From Lepeophtheirus salmonis (taxonomy: Eukaryota > Arthropoda > Copepoda > Siphonostomatoida > Caligidae): 64,000 nucleotides of DNA. The notes under the pieces were generated by a model. It had not been told where the DNA came from, did no database searches, and saw nothing but the letters and a program-made list of their open reading frames with translations. The stretch is from positions 5,954,805-6,018,804 of the forward strand of contig NC_052132.2 in assembly GCF_016086655.4 (NCBI RefSeq), given 5' to 3'. Positions 10,906 through 24,000 of this stretch are shown here, piece by piece; position 1 is the first letter of the stretch; every line of letters starts with the position of its first letter. A program made the position numbers and the translations under genes.

Positions 10906-11269
10906 TATTTTTACAGACCGGCAGATAAGATAGCAAATTGTAAGCCTTTTCGTTAAGTAAAAGAAAAAAACCCGAAATTAAACATTGGCACTCAAACAAT
11001 TTAAGGAATGCTTGAAAAGAGATCAGCTTATCTGTCATTATCTTTCATTAAATTAGCTGTGAGATATTGGAAAATAAATTTTAAGTTGAGGAATTATAAC
11101 TAGGGATGAAAATCGGGTGGATTTTGAAGCTCACCCGGGTTTTTATAATTTGGCAAACTGTAGAGGGAATTTAATTTACCTAAGATGTTTTCATTATTAA
11201 TTAAAGTCTTCCTTTTCTACTAGAAACACCATATCATTGATATATAAAAAAAAACTTTTGTATATGCTC

Positions 11270-11780
11270 ATTAAAGAAGGAGAGTCACCCTAAGGATTTG
11301 TTGAGGATTTATAATTGTGAGTCCTTGTAGCAGTCAGAGTATTATTAAAGAGCTTCATCGAAGGCATTCATCCGTTTGCCCTTCCTCATTTCCCTCTCCA
11401 TCTCCCTTACAGCTGATTGTAGCTAATTTAACGAACTACTATGACAACTAAGCTGCCACCCTCCTCTCAAACATTATTCAAATGGTCCGGTAACCATTTT
11501 GATTTTCGATTTCATTTTTAGCACGCCCAAAAAGCTCCCGATCTGCATCCCTTGTTATTAGTGCAAGTCCCCATTGGACTCAGAGTAGAATGAAGTATTA
11601 GCATTAGAGTAATTCCCTCTCAATTTCCGTATCTCACAACTGCTTGTAGCTGATTTAATAAAACGAAATGACATTTTATGCTACTTTTCTCCCAAACTTT
11701 CTTCAAATTGTATGAGTCAACACTGACCTTGTTAATTTTTGGTTTCTTTTTTGAAACATACAGAAAAGTCATGTTTTATA
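11270..11780 (+). repeat. Two family X copies in tandem
   Basis: The first copy (11270-11540) has GGAGAGTCACCCTAAGGATT, AGTCCTTGTAGCAGTCAGAG, CTGATTGTAGCTAATTTAAC. The second (11555-11780) has TTGGACTCAGAGTAGAATGA, GAGTAATTCC and AACTGCTTGTAGCTGATTTA. Both are forward, lying just upstream of myosin exon 1. Confidence 0.6.
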
Positions 11781-11971
11781 CAATTCCAGATGTTACCTAT
11801 TTCTTAACTTAATTTCATAGATGAAATAAGTTGGTTCTTTTTCTCTAAAAAAACATTGTTAGTTTACATATATTGTTTCCTTATCCCCTTGAGCAGAATA
11901 GTGTGTGTATAGTGTACCTTAAGTAAATATTAAAACATGTGTTTAATTTGTTTGTTTTCATTTTTTTACAG

Positions 11972-12034
11972 ACTTATACTGGAACTATCCTCGTCGCAGT
12001 CAATCCGTACAAGGAACTTCCAATCTATGATTCG
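11972..12034 (+). CDS. Myosin exon 1 of those visible (motor, transducer strand)
   Basis: A 63-bp phase 0/0 exon between a polypyrimidine tract ending TTTACAG and the donor GTAAGG. It encodes TYTGTILVAVNPYKELPIYDS without its last residue's neighbours; the core TGTILVAVNPY is diagnostic of myosin heads, lying just upstream of the P-loop region. It joins in frame to exon 2 (DS then ACVFSYH). It is too short to show as a long open frame by itself. At least one coding exon must lie further 5'; I did not recognise it in 1..11971. Confidence 0.88.
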
Positions 12035-15000
12035 GTAAGGCATTTTTATATTTACTTTCTTTCCTTAAAAATTATAAATGTGGGTTTATTGGATGATAAC
12101 TTTTTTAAGGATTTTTACGGACTTGACTAAAATTTACTATCTGGTATTGTTGACAGTACAGGAACTTATAAATAAAGTTTTTTTTTATCTATAACTTAAT
12201 ACAATTCTGAGTTTTGAGACCTTAAATATGAAGAAATTTGGATTTTGAAGAATATTTGATTCGTATGCAAATATAATTAAAAAGCTATCAGTTAGTTTGA
12301 TAAAAAGGATGTTAATTTATTTAGCTGAATGTGATTTATAAATATCTTAAGAGCTTTAGAAAATTAAAAAAAAAAGCATATACATTCAAATCCGGATAAA
12401 GGAAACAGCTTTTTTTTTTAGTGAAAAGTTGAATACCCAGGTTTTTTTTAAATATCTGAAGTATGTATATATATAAACCCGCATTTTTTTTTTGCATACT
12501 TATGTAAATTATAATGATTTTAAAACTCCCAATTTTGAGGCAACTTGTGTTTTATAGGATCCTTTTTTGGAAAGATCATCAAGGAATTTTAGTTTATCTT
12601 TCAGCAAGTGTTTTTTTTTTTTTTTTTTTTTTGGGGGGCACTCACGAAATGAATCTGTAATGATTGAAAAGCAGAGGTAAATATATCTTAAAATAAACAT
12701 ACGGAACACAAATGTTGGCAAGAGCTGAGAGTTTGTACCCATAAAAAAGGAAAAATCCTCATGGAAATTTTTCATTCCAAGTTTTTCCATGACACATATT
12801 AATTTCTATGAAGTTGATACCAAAAAAAAGAGAGGAAAAAGTTAAATTTGTGTTGTAAAAAATTTATGACTTATAGATTATGAAATAGTGGTCAAAATGC
12901 TGATTTCTTCATCTTTAAGGCATCAGAACTCAGATTTGGTTTGAGTTACATTTCCGAAATTTAAATTTTAAACTGGTGGCGAGTGGTCCATTATAGTCTA
13001 AACACTTTAAATTTTAAGCTTCAACAAGATATAATTTATTATTTAAAAATACAATTTTGTCAAAATGTTCATATTTCAATGGATATTCAATGGTATATTG
13101 TCAATAATAAAGATTCCAAATTTTAGTCAAATTCGTTTCCTCGTCAAAAATTTCTCATGGAATGGCTTAGAGCCAAAATGTAACAAGTCTCAATTGATCA
13201 TATATGAGTAAAAGGTAAATGAAAGTTTGAGTTTATGTTCTGAATCTTGAGTTCAACACACTGGATTAGAAATCTTTGACTACTAGTTTTCATTCACACT
13301 ATAAAAGAGTAATTGTAAATAAGGTCATTGGGTTCACTTGGGCAAAATGTCACTGGTCACAATTTTGAAGAAAAAAGATATTAGAAGCAAAGCGTTACAT
13401 GTAGAGGTATTGTTACAATTTGCCTCTAAAATAATTATCAAAGGGCAGTTCGAATATTTTTATTTTGAGAACAGTCTTGAATTTTTCAATTGTCACATTT
13501 TAAACTGTTGTAAAACAGGGTTGCCATCTGTCTGGAAGTGCAGATGGGTAATAACAAAAGGATGTTAGTTTTTTTTTCCTTGTTCAGTGGAATGGATTCT
13601 GAGTATGATTTATAAAACACATTCAGAGCATGTTTCCCTCCTCTTTTTCTCTTAAGAAATTTGTCTCAATATTCCTCCTATTTCATTACTCATCCCTGGC
13701 CGGACTCAAAACATTTATGTTCTATGGCATTTATATTGGTGGATGTTGTCAGGAAATGAATCATGGAGGTGCAGAATATCTTGTTGCGGTTCTATCCTCC
13801 ACTTTGTATCGCTGTTTATACATTATCGCCTTCGCCACACCTCCCTCGCTGTCAATCTGTTTAAATATTTCAGCAATCAGCTTGAAATCTCATTGGTTCG
13901 TCGAGATGCTTCTCCCTCATACCCGATGTAACAGAATCCTCTTTAGTTTGGAGCCCGTATACTGTAAGGTTGCAACAGTTTAGTTTGCATTTATAGTAAG
14001 CTGCTCAATTGAATAGTCATGGGGCTATTAGTACTTGTTGGAGATTTAAAAAAATGACTTTTTCCATTTTGGCTCTAAGCCCACGATATTTAATCTAATA
14101 ACATTTGCAGGAATTCCTATTACATTCATAATAATATTAATCAATAGAATGTTGCTCTAAATATATTTATTCCTACCATGATATCAATCCTTATTCTTTT
14201 TGATGCATTCTTGAACATATTATAGTCTTGTTCAATATTGTGTTATTTAAAGATACTCTAACGGCAGACTAGAAACACTGCTGAATAGTGATTTAGCGCA
14301 CATAAAAAAAAATCATCTATCTATATTATGTTAACTCATTTACACACACTCGATCAAAAAATGACAAGGAATATGACTTGTGTAGAGCGCGAGGAGAATA
14401 AACTGTAATGTTGCTTTACAAAAAATATTATCAATGACGCGAAGCAAAAGATGAACTTAGTGCAGTCACTGGGGGATGGGGTACACCCTGTGATTGATAT
14501 CTTGTTGTCAAGGTTTTTTGTCCAATTTCGCTCTTCAAAAAAAAAAAAAAAAAAAAAAAATCATAAAAACAACTTTCCTTTAAAATGTGAATAATTTATC
14601 AAAAAGACACACTACACTCTCTTCATTATCAGGGACCTATATAGCAGAATAGACAATTTTAAATTTGATTGTTTTTTGTCTCCATTGATTAGTTTGTGGT
14701 CTCTTTCCTAAGAGTCTCTTTAGTTTCATTATGCTTAGTGACTTCTCACATTATAGCCTACTTATTTAACATGCCTCTAATTAAAAATAACACATATACA
14801 TGTAAACTCAAGATCATGTCCATTAATACGTAAATGAAGATAACATATATAGTATACACACATAGCCTGTCAACACAAAAGTAAGCTTGAATGATTTTTC
14901 TCAAAATTGATTGTGGATCACATTTGTATTCTTTTACGAATAATTCTTCATTTCTATCTACAGATTATCATTATTAACCCTCTGAATGTGCTGTAAATTG

Positions 15001-18000
15001 CACTTAAAGTAGCAAAAATTAATCGTCACAATAAAAGAATAAGAAATGGATCTATTTTATATGAAAGGGGTCCTATGAGGGCCAATATTAGTCTTTTTAA
15101 TCAAAATAAAAGTACTAATGTAGAGCGAAAATTCTTGAGTATATCAATTCATCCCACAAATTTGGATAAAAAGCCTATAATTGACTCAAATATGCCTATG
15201 AAATAAGGATCTGTCTGTATGAAAGAAGTAAAAAAAATAAAAATTGGGATTTTCTCATTTTTTTTATTCAGATTATTTTAATGTTGAAGCACCATCTCTC
15301 TCCTTCTTACAAATCTTTATTTCTTTACAGAATGTTATTTTATTTTGTCTCTTTTGAGAAAAAATATTATTGGACTCGAACATTACTCAAACTCGAAAAA
15401 ACTCGATCTTAGTAAAGTGGACAATATATATAAAATTTGTATAACTACTCTAAACTCGATGTTGAGTAATCAAATCTTTCCAGTTGTTCCTACATTTTTA
15501 TTGAGTATGGCATTTTTAATAAATTTCATTCTCATATTTTTGACAGGACAATTTTTCTTTTGTCTAATTGCCGCCTAGTTTTTCTGCTTTGTTATTTTAG
15601 AAAAAAAAATATCACCCTCATTTTTAGCTTTCATAATATATTATTGTTTATCATGGATCTCCAAACTAGGGCTTGTATCCAAAATAGGGTAACCCATTTA
15701 TTTAGTTCGGCTCACGACAGCTTAGTGGTCATAAAACGAACCTTATACATGAAAGCATAGTTTCAAGAACAATGAAACGGGCCTTGAAACTTACTATTGA
15801 TAGGGGTGGGGATTTAGCAGAGAAGGCGTGAGAGATACTTATAGTTTTTCAGAGTTAAGACCCTTGTTAAAATCAGCTGTCTCTTATATAATATTTGAGA
15901 GATAAAATGTATAACTGATATATAAAGGAGAACCTTCAACATTTGAACTAACATTAGTGTATGTACAATATTGTAAAATTATATTCAAACATTATACGTT
16001 AATATTGTACTATGATTTATTTTTTTAAATCATAGCAAGAGTAGGCGGGAATCCTATTAAAGAAGGAGCAAGGAAGAAAATAGAGACATTATCATCAACC
16101 GTTTTATCTTTTCGAATCTTCAAACTGTTATTTTTCTCTGCATTTAGCACATCCCTAATAATAACTAATAATTTTATATTGTAATTCAATTTCGACTTGA
16201 TATTCAATTACATCGAACTTGATCAAACTCGATTGTTTTAAATTGAATCCTCCACTAATTGAAATAATATAAGTATATAAAAAGTGTTTCTCAGTTGACG
16301 AATCTTTTTATATTTTAATCAAAAATGCATTTAATATTTTTGTTGCCATCTTTTGTTTATTGCTAATTAATGCAAAATTAGTCATATTGTATGTTGTTAA
16401 TACTAATTTATTTATATAGAACGAATGAACTGATATCTAAGATAAATACCGGGTGTTGTTAAAAAAGTATGTATTCTGAAAATAGTATTTGAAAGTTTTA
16501 GTGAGGGTGCGATAAAATTTTACCTCTATCAATTAGGAAAAAAGTTTTAAAATAAGTGTTTTTTTTATTTGTTAAAGAACAGAACAAGAGTTAGGAAGTG
16601 TCAACAGATACCAGGTTTGCTTTGTACGGACTTAAGTATCTCCAATATTGCAAATCAGAATAAAAGTGACCGTTTCTCGAGTCAAAAGATGATAAAAGTT
16701 GATGGAGGCTAAAAAATGCTAATGTGACGAATCTGACTGGTCAACTTGGAGATATGCAATAACCAGATTCAATATCGGTAAAATAAAAATGAAATAAATT
16801 AAAAAGTTATACAATGTATACTTCTTCCCCCAACAACGGGTAATTGAAATAGTAATACTTATAAATCACGCTCCAGAATCGAAAATACATATTTTATAAT
16901 ATCCATAAATAATGATAACTTGAGAATCCGTAGTTTATTTCGCTTCAGGGATTCGTAAATCGATATCAATAAATCAATTCATATCTTAAAATAACCATAA
17001 AATAAAAATGAGAAAATTTATAAATTATTTACTTGGTATTGTTGTAAAAAATGCAAACATATGGACAATGAATTGCTTTTTGAATCATCTGACTGAATTT
17101 CATACATTTTAAACTATTTAAATTAATAAATTTTTGTGATTAATCTTTGAACTTAAATTTCTAAAAAGATCCCAGTCACGACTAAAGAAAACAAAAATGA
17201 TTAATTATATTTGAAAATTATTATGAAACCAAAGTCTGAAACTAAAATAAAAAAGTTTTGTTTTTATCCCATGTCTCTATTTGTAAAAATGACGCCGAAA
17301 TAACAAAAAACAAAACAAATCTCCTCCACTCTGGTGTCAGTGTCAAGAAGGCTCTGAAGCATTCGAACTTCCTACAATATCAAGAAGTTAATTACAGCCC
17401 TATACAGACATGAAAACACAAAACTTCAGCAAGGGGAATAAGTTATTCTCCTTGAGCCTTGACGTAAACCTTTAACTTTAATAGTTTGTAAAATTTAAAG
17501 TTTATATCTATTATTGTCAGGGGCGTTTGCAGTTGTAGGGCTCCCCCCAAAAGTAACGAATTTTTTATTCTTATTTCAAAATTTAATATTTGAAAAGAAA
17601 TTATTTTTTTTGTAAAAAATTTAATTGTCTGTGAATAGCTATGGGTTTTTGAGATTTTCTGAAAAAAATTTAATATTTTGAATTTAATTTTCAAACATTT
17701 TTTTGAGAATAGCCATTGATTTTTGAAATTTTTGTCCAAAAAATTTTTATTTTAAAATTAAATTTTTTTCCATAATTTTTGTGTAAACAGCCCTGGATTT
17801 TTTAAAAAAATTCCAAAAAATTAAATTTTTTCTGAATAGCTATAGATTTTTTTTATATTAAAAAAAAAAAATTTACTTTTAAAATTTTTAGAAAAAAAGT
17901 TTTTTTTGAATTTTTTTCAAACATTTTTGAACGGCTCTGAATTTTTTATTTTAAAAAAAATTTTTGTGTAAACAAAAAAAAAATTTAATTTTCTGTGAAT

Positions 18001-21000
18001 AGCTATAGATTTGAGATATTTTTTTCCAAAAATTTAAGTCTTTTCTGAGCAGCTATGGATTTTGAAATTTTTCCCTAAAAAGTTTTATATTTTTAATCTA
18101 AATTTTTGAAAAAATATTTCAATAAAATTAAATATTTGAAACTTTTTTTCTCAAAAAACTTGTTTTTTTAAAATTCTGTTAGCCAAGCCAAAAAAAAAAA
18201 AAAAAAATCCTTTGGATTGTTCTTGAGATGTATGATCAAATATTATCGTTCTAACATTTGCTCAGATTTTGGTTAGGTACATACATCTTTGAAAAGAGGA
18301 CGATAGTCTGTTACATTTCACTAATTTTGGATGAGTTGAATGATGGGTATATAGATGAAGAATAAGGAGTAGAGGAGGGTGGATATTATATGATATAGAA
18401 ATGATAAAATCACTCAAAAAGTGTATAAAAGAGGAAATTTTTTGTGGGAGAAAAAAAAGAGAGAACGAGGGTCCATGGAGGAAAGTTATTCCAATTTATA
18501 GTTTGTGTGTATCCACTATAAAAATATCAAATTATTATAAATGTAACAATACAGAGAATTTTCCTCCTTCGTGGACGCTTTATTATAATTGATATTAATA
18601 ATAAAAATCTTATTCTCTCTGAATAGTACACATTACTTGGAGTGAGTCCATCATAATATGATTTGATACGACTCCACGGGTGTGGTACATCTTTTTTTTT
18701 TTTGTTGTTGTTAATTCATTTACAAATTACATAGTTTCTCAACCACAGTAGTCTTTTTCTTGAAGAAGTAATGCTCATGATTATAAATATAAAGGGCACA
18801 TCTGTTAAGATTTTGTAAATATACATGTATAAGTTTGGAACAGGCCAATAGACTATGTAGTTTTAAGGACTTTTCATATTATAATCTCCAAACCTCAATC
18901 ATTCTTCACAAAATTAGATGGAAGGTGTATAATATATTCTTCACTTTGCGTTCATTTATAATTCAAAAATCCAGTCTTCATAAAGACATTTATTGGAGTT
19001 TAATCAAGATTGATAGGAAATCTGTCAATTTTATTGTATTATAGATATTTGAATGAAGACGGTGGTAGTCCAGTTCATTTCAGTCCTGCCTATCAGTTCT
19101 AAAAGTAATAAAGTTTGGTCTTTGATGACGTCACTCAACTGTATTTATTCTTTTTTGAATCAGTTCTAGTACTGACAGTCCTAAGGACCGGTTCTAAAAC
19201 TGGACTGAACCGAATAAATAAGGACCAATGCAATACTAAGTATATGTATCAACTTTGAGGAGCCTTCCAAAATGGTGTCTCCTTCAATAATTATGATACA
19301 ATTTATGACGTCAGTGTAAAGGTTCTATCAGTGGAAACAAGAATATCACTTGTATTGTTTCATATCTAGAATACAGTATAAATGTGATTGTAAGGTAGAC
19401 ATAATTTTGATGACTTCAAAACTGCTTTCATACACCTACATACAATATTTGTATGTCAAGGGGGAGGAGAAGGGACAAAAATAGTGACAATATATGTACA
19501 AAGTACATATTACAATAACATATTGTCTGGAAAGGGGTTATCCTCCCTTCACGATTTTCTTGTTTATTTTGTGTCAGTACTGTAGCGAGTGCGTCGTTGA
19601 AATAGGAATAATCAATAGTTTCAACTTTAACGAGATATGTTTCCGTAGCCATTGGACATGGTCTAAAAATATTTAGAGATAAGCTGCAAGGCTATATTGT
19701 CTCTTCCAAACTTCGATGTACCCCCATTGGCGTCCGCGATGACCTCATGACGCTTCTTGAAGGCTTGACACATCTGATGTATGTTCTCTTTCCTAATGAC
19801 TTTACACGCGACCAAAAGGCGTACACAGGAGCGCCGTCTTGTTGCAGGAGCACGAGAAGATAGGCCGAATCCACTGGATCTTTCAGATTATATTTCCTGC
19901 ATCAAGAAGCGTGCAATGCTTGAATTGGATATTTTCGTTAAATGAAGCATCTTTTTTAAACCTACATAATGACACCAATTTGAGCTCTATACCTCAATAT
20001 GTTCCAAAGTTACGTTAGATTATGTATTTTTAACATTTTGTATTACCATGACCTCTTATAATTGCATGGCCTCTGATTGTGCACATATATAACCATATAT
20101 TACCAAGTTAGGTAAAAATCAATCTGTAACTATTGCCATAATCCTGGTGACCAAAAGATAGTCAAACTAACAAGTTAACGTACAAACAGGGGGGAAAATT
20201 TAAAATCCGTTCAATTTCATTAACACAAGTTTGGAATATGTTCCAACACTGATATATGAATTAAGTGAAAGTAATATTCACTAAAAATGGCTAAATTTCG
20301 AAAAAAAAATTAAATCGATTTGGTACGAGAAAAGCTGGTTAATTAGGGAAAATATATTATTCTTTCCATTGGAATAGTTAATTTTATATACTTACATATT
20401 GAAAATAAGATTGTATAACGATCTAATAGATAGTATTGGTATCAGATATAATAATAAAACTTGGCAATAGAGGAATATATTTATTCTTGATAAACAGTAA
20501 GTTTTAAATCCTTTTATTTGTTGGTCAAATTTTGACATCTAATAGTTTACTATTTTTCTAAATATGAATGGAAAAAAGAGTTTTGATTGTTTAGCTGTTT
20601 ATATAATTATTTTTATTTATTTATTACAGGCATGTGTCTTTTCATATCATCTAGCCAAAATAGGAGCCCTTCCTCCTCATGTTTTCGCCATCGCTCAGGC
20701 TGCATACAAGAACCTTCAAGCAGATTGTGTGGATCAAAGTCTAGTCATATCCGGTGAGTCCGGCGCTGGTAAAACTGAAACAACAAAATTCATTCTGGAA
20801 TACCTATGCTCTGTAACTGCAAATATATCCACTTGGGTCCAACAACAAATCCTTGAAGCTAATACAATTTTGGAGTCATTCGGTAAGATATTTTATAATT
20901 ATAACTTTGTATTCCTTTCTAGTGGTTCACGAACGGGGAACGTGTACCCTTTAAAGCCACAGCACAGGGAACTTGAGACTTTAAAATAATATTTTACAAG

Positions 21001-24000
21001 TTGTACATAACTCAAGGGCGTCCGCAGGAAGTGGGAAAGAGAGGTTGCAGCCCCCCCCCCAATGAAGGAATTTTTGTTTTTTATTAAATTTAATATTTGA
21101 ACTTTTGGAAAAAAAAATTCCAATATTTGAAATTTAACTTAATTTTCTGTGAATACGTAAGATTTTCAATCAATAAATTTTTCTAATAATAATTTTTTTT
21201 TTGCAAAAATTTTTACATTTGAATTTTTTCCCCAAAAATTGAATTTTGTGTGTACCGCTATGGATTTTTGATTTTTTTCCCCCAAATAATTTGTTTTTTT
21301 GTGAGTAGCTGAGGATTTTTGATTTTTATTTCGAAAAAAATTAGTATTTTGATTTTTTTGTTTAAATTTTTTCCTAAAAAATTTAATTTTTGGATTTTTT
21401 TCCAAAAAAATCCATCTCTCCAAAATATAATCCTGGAGAAGCCCCTGTCACTGAAGTTAAAAATGGTTTGTGCTGGTAAGGGGGTACTTGCGTTAAATAA
21501 ATATTGTACAAGTGGTTGATCACTAAAAAAAAAAAAGTTAAAACTCCCTGTTCTGGAACATGAACGCGGCTTCTTCATTTGGATACTCGCCCATTTGGTT
21601 GAGAGATATTTGAAATCTACTCGGCCGAATTTTTGAAATATAGAATTAACACAAAATAAATATTTATAGCTATACTCAGTGGAGCAAGTTCAAAAATTCG
21701 GCATTTTTTACCTTTAAAACAAAAATGTTATATTGTATATTCATATGTACAAATTTTGAGACTCGTAGATTCATTTAAATTAAAAGAAATATCAGTCCAA
21801 AATAAGGAAGCTTTGAAGTTACGTTTTACTCTCTAGTTGAATCAATGTTACTTTTTACGACAATTAGTAAGATTTTATTTGCAGAAGAACACAGTTTACT
21901 CACTGAATACTAAAATTGTATCTCACAGTCTCTTAATGAAATGCCTTAACTTCATTAATGGAACATTAAGGAATGCTCGAAGGAAGCAAGAGTGTATGTA
22001 ATTATAAGTTGTCAGGAGTGCAGTTTACTTTTATTTAAAAAAAAAAATAGAGATTATTATAACATAGAAATGTGTTATATACAATAGAAAAAATGATTAA
22101 TTATTCATTTTTTTTTTGTTTAGCATTTTGTAATACTCGAGACAGCTTTTACATTATACCCCAATTTACCAGTGGATGTTATCATAGCAAACGATCAAAT
22201 ATGTATTTACTACTGTGGTGCGGTATACCGGCATTTTAGAGGCCCTGGGACACTGACTCATATAAAATAGTACTTTATGTACATAACTGATATTTGAATT
22301 AATACTTGAAGCTTCACTACGATCAACAAATTATTCTTATTAACTCTTTGTATATGTTGCAAATGGCACTTTAAGTAGCCGAATTTGACCGTCACAATAA
22401 AAGAATTTGAAATGGATAAATTTTATTTGAAAATGCGATATGGGTGTCAAATTAAGTCTCTTAAATCAAATACAGGCTATAAACTATTGCTAAAAAATCC
22501 TTCAAAAACGCTCTATATTGTTGTCACTTAATGGTCCTTTATTGAAGGCTCTGAGGCTAATAGAGACCAAATAAGGGAATATTTGGAATTGGAAGATCAA
22601 ATCCTTATAAAATAAGTATATTTTGTTCTTGTGACATCGCTGCTGTTAATGTTACAGTCTAATTTGTTACAAAATGATATCATCACCGGACGTTTTATCT
22701 CCTCTTTTTTCACATACATACTTAATTTTTAATTTAACTTTTTTATGAATTCACATTTGTATCATGAATAAAACAAACAGTAAGAAGTTAAACTACTTTT
22801 ATGCATGTTACATATATTCTCCTTTCTTTGTTCATTATTTAAAATATTTTCTTTCAAGCACGTTCTTATTCTTGGGTCTACAATAGGGCGGCCCTTAAAA
22901 ATCAATGTTGTACTTGAACTTGTCTCATCCTTTTTCTTCCTTTCATTAAAAAAAAAAAAAAACTTTGCTAAGAAAAATATTTTTGAATATATATCATATT
23001 TAATAGTGGACCTTGCAAAAATACAAGTTTTATAAATCAAAAAAGTTTTATTTTTGTTTTTTAATGATAGTACACCTTTGAAGTTTTGTTGTACACAGTT
23101 TTCATTGTCTAAATACTGAATATACAAGTACTTGGGTAGTTTACTACCTAGTGATTTTTTCATTTTTGTTTTGTTTCTCTTTAAATAACTTTTCATTGAT
23201 AGTTCTTTTTTGGGATAGTTAATTTTATACAAATAAATGGAAAATTTAATTGGCACATATCTAATTGTATGGTTCTGTATGATTGGTTGATTAGAAAATT
23301 AATTATTGGCGATTTCATTTACTTCTTAAAAATGTTAGATTTTCCGAAATAAATCCCGTTTCAAGTTGTTGTCATAAATTTGAGCTCTCGTGTATCATTA
23401 TCCGTAGAGTTACTTGGCTTCAAAATATTTTGCCAATTTCAAATTATGGAAATGAATTAAAAAATTTTTTTTTTTTGTATCTTAGAAACTGAAGCAATTC
23501 ACTAATTTTCATTTATAAATTACAAACTCTATTATTTGGTGCATTCTTCTCGTTTCGGACGTGTTAGAGTTTCACTTGTATTAAAAATAAAAATGGGTGC
23601 ATATGTTGATAAATTTACCATTTTAGTCAAACATTGAAGACCAAAGAACGGCCATCTCGATATGCTGCTCAAAGTTTACAATTTTGGGTACATGTTTTTT
23701 TCTTGCCATTAGAACCAATTGTTTCGTTGAGAGACCGCAAATAATAACATTAATTTTATAAGTACGCAATTTGAGCCACCCTAGTCAACACACAAAGAAA
23801 ATATACATATAAACAACATATTATTTTCTTTGCATATAAGCGATACTTATTAAATTCAAGTCCTTGTAGTTAGGACGAAACAACCCAAGTAACGGAAGTG
23901 TGGAAGTGTACGTGTTTTATCAAATTATTCCATTATTAATATTTCCCTTGAAGGAATAATTTCTTATAATTCCATATACTAAAGAAATACTAATTATTAT

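Noticed and set aside
1..11971. Missing 5' exons of the myosin
   Set aside because: I looked for a segment ending in a typical motor sequence before TYTGTILVAVNPY but found none I could support; the exons may lie before position 1.
13630..13983. Plus-strand open frame of 117 codons (two overlapping frames)
   Set aside because: No recognisable domain and an overlapping open frame in the same place; kept only as content of the inverted-repeat block.
22762..23256. Minus-strand open frame of 164 codons
   Set aside because: Low-complexity K/N/F-rich product from AT-rich DNA, no domain recognised, no neighbouring splice signals; likely chance.
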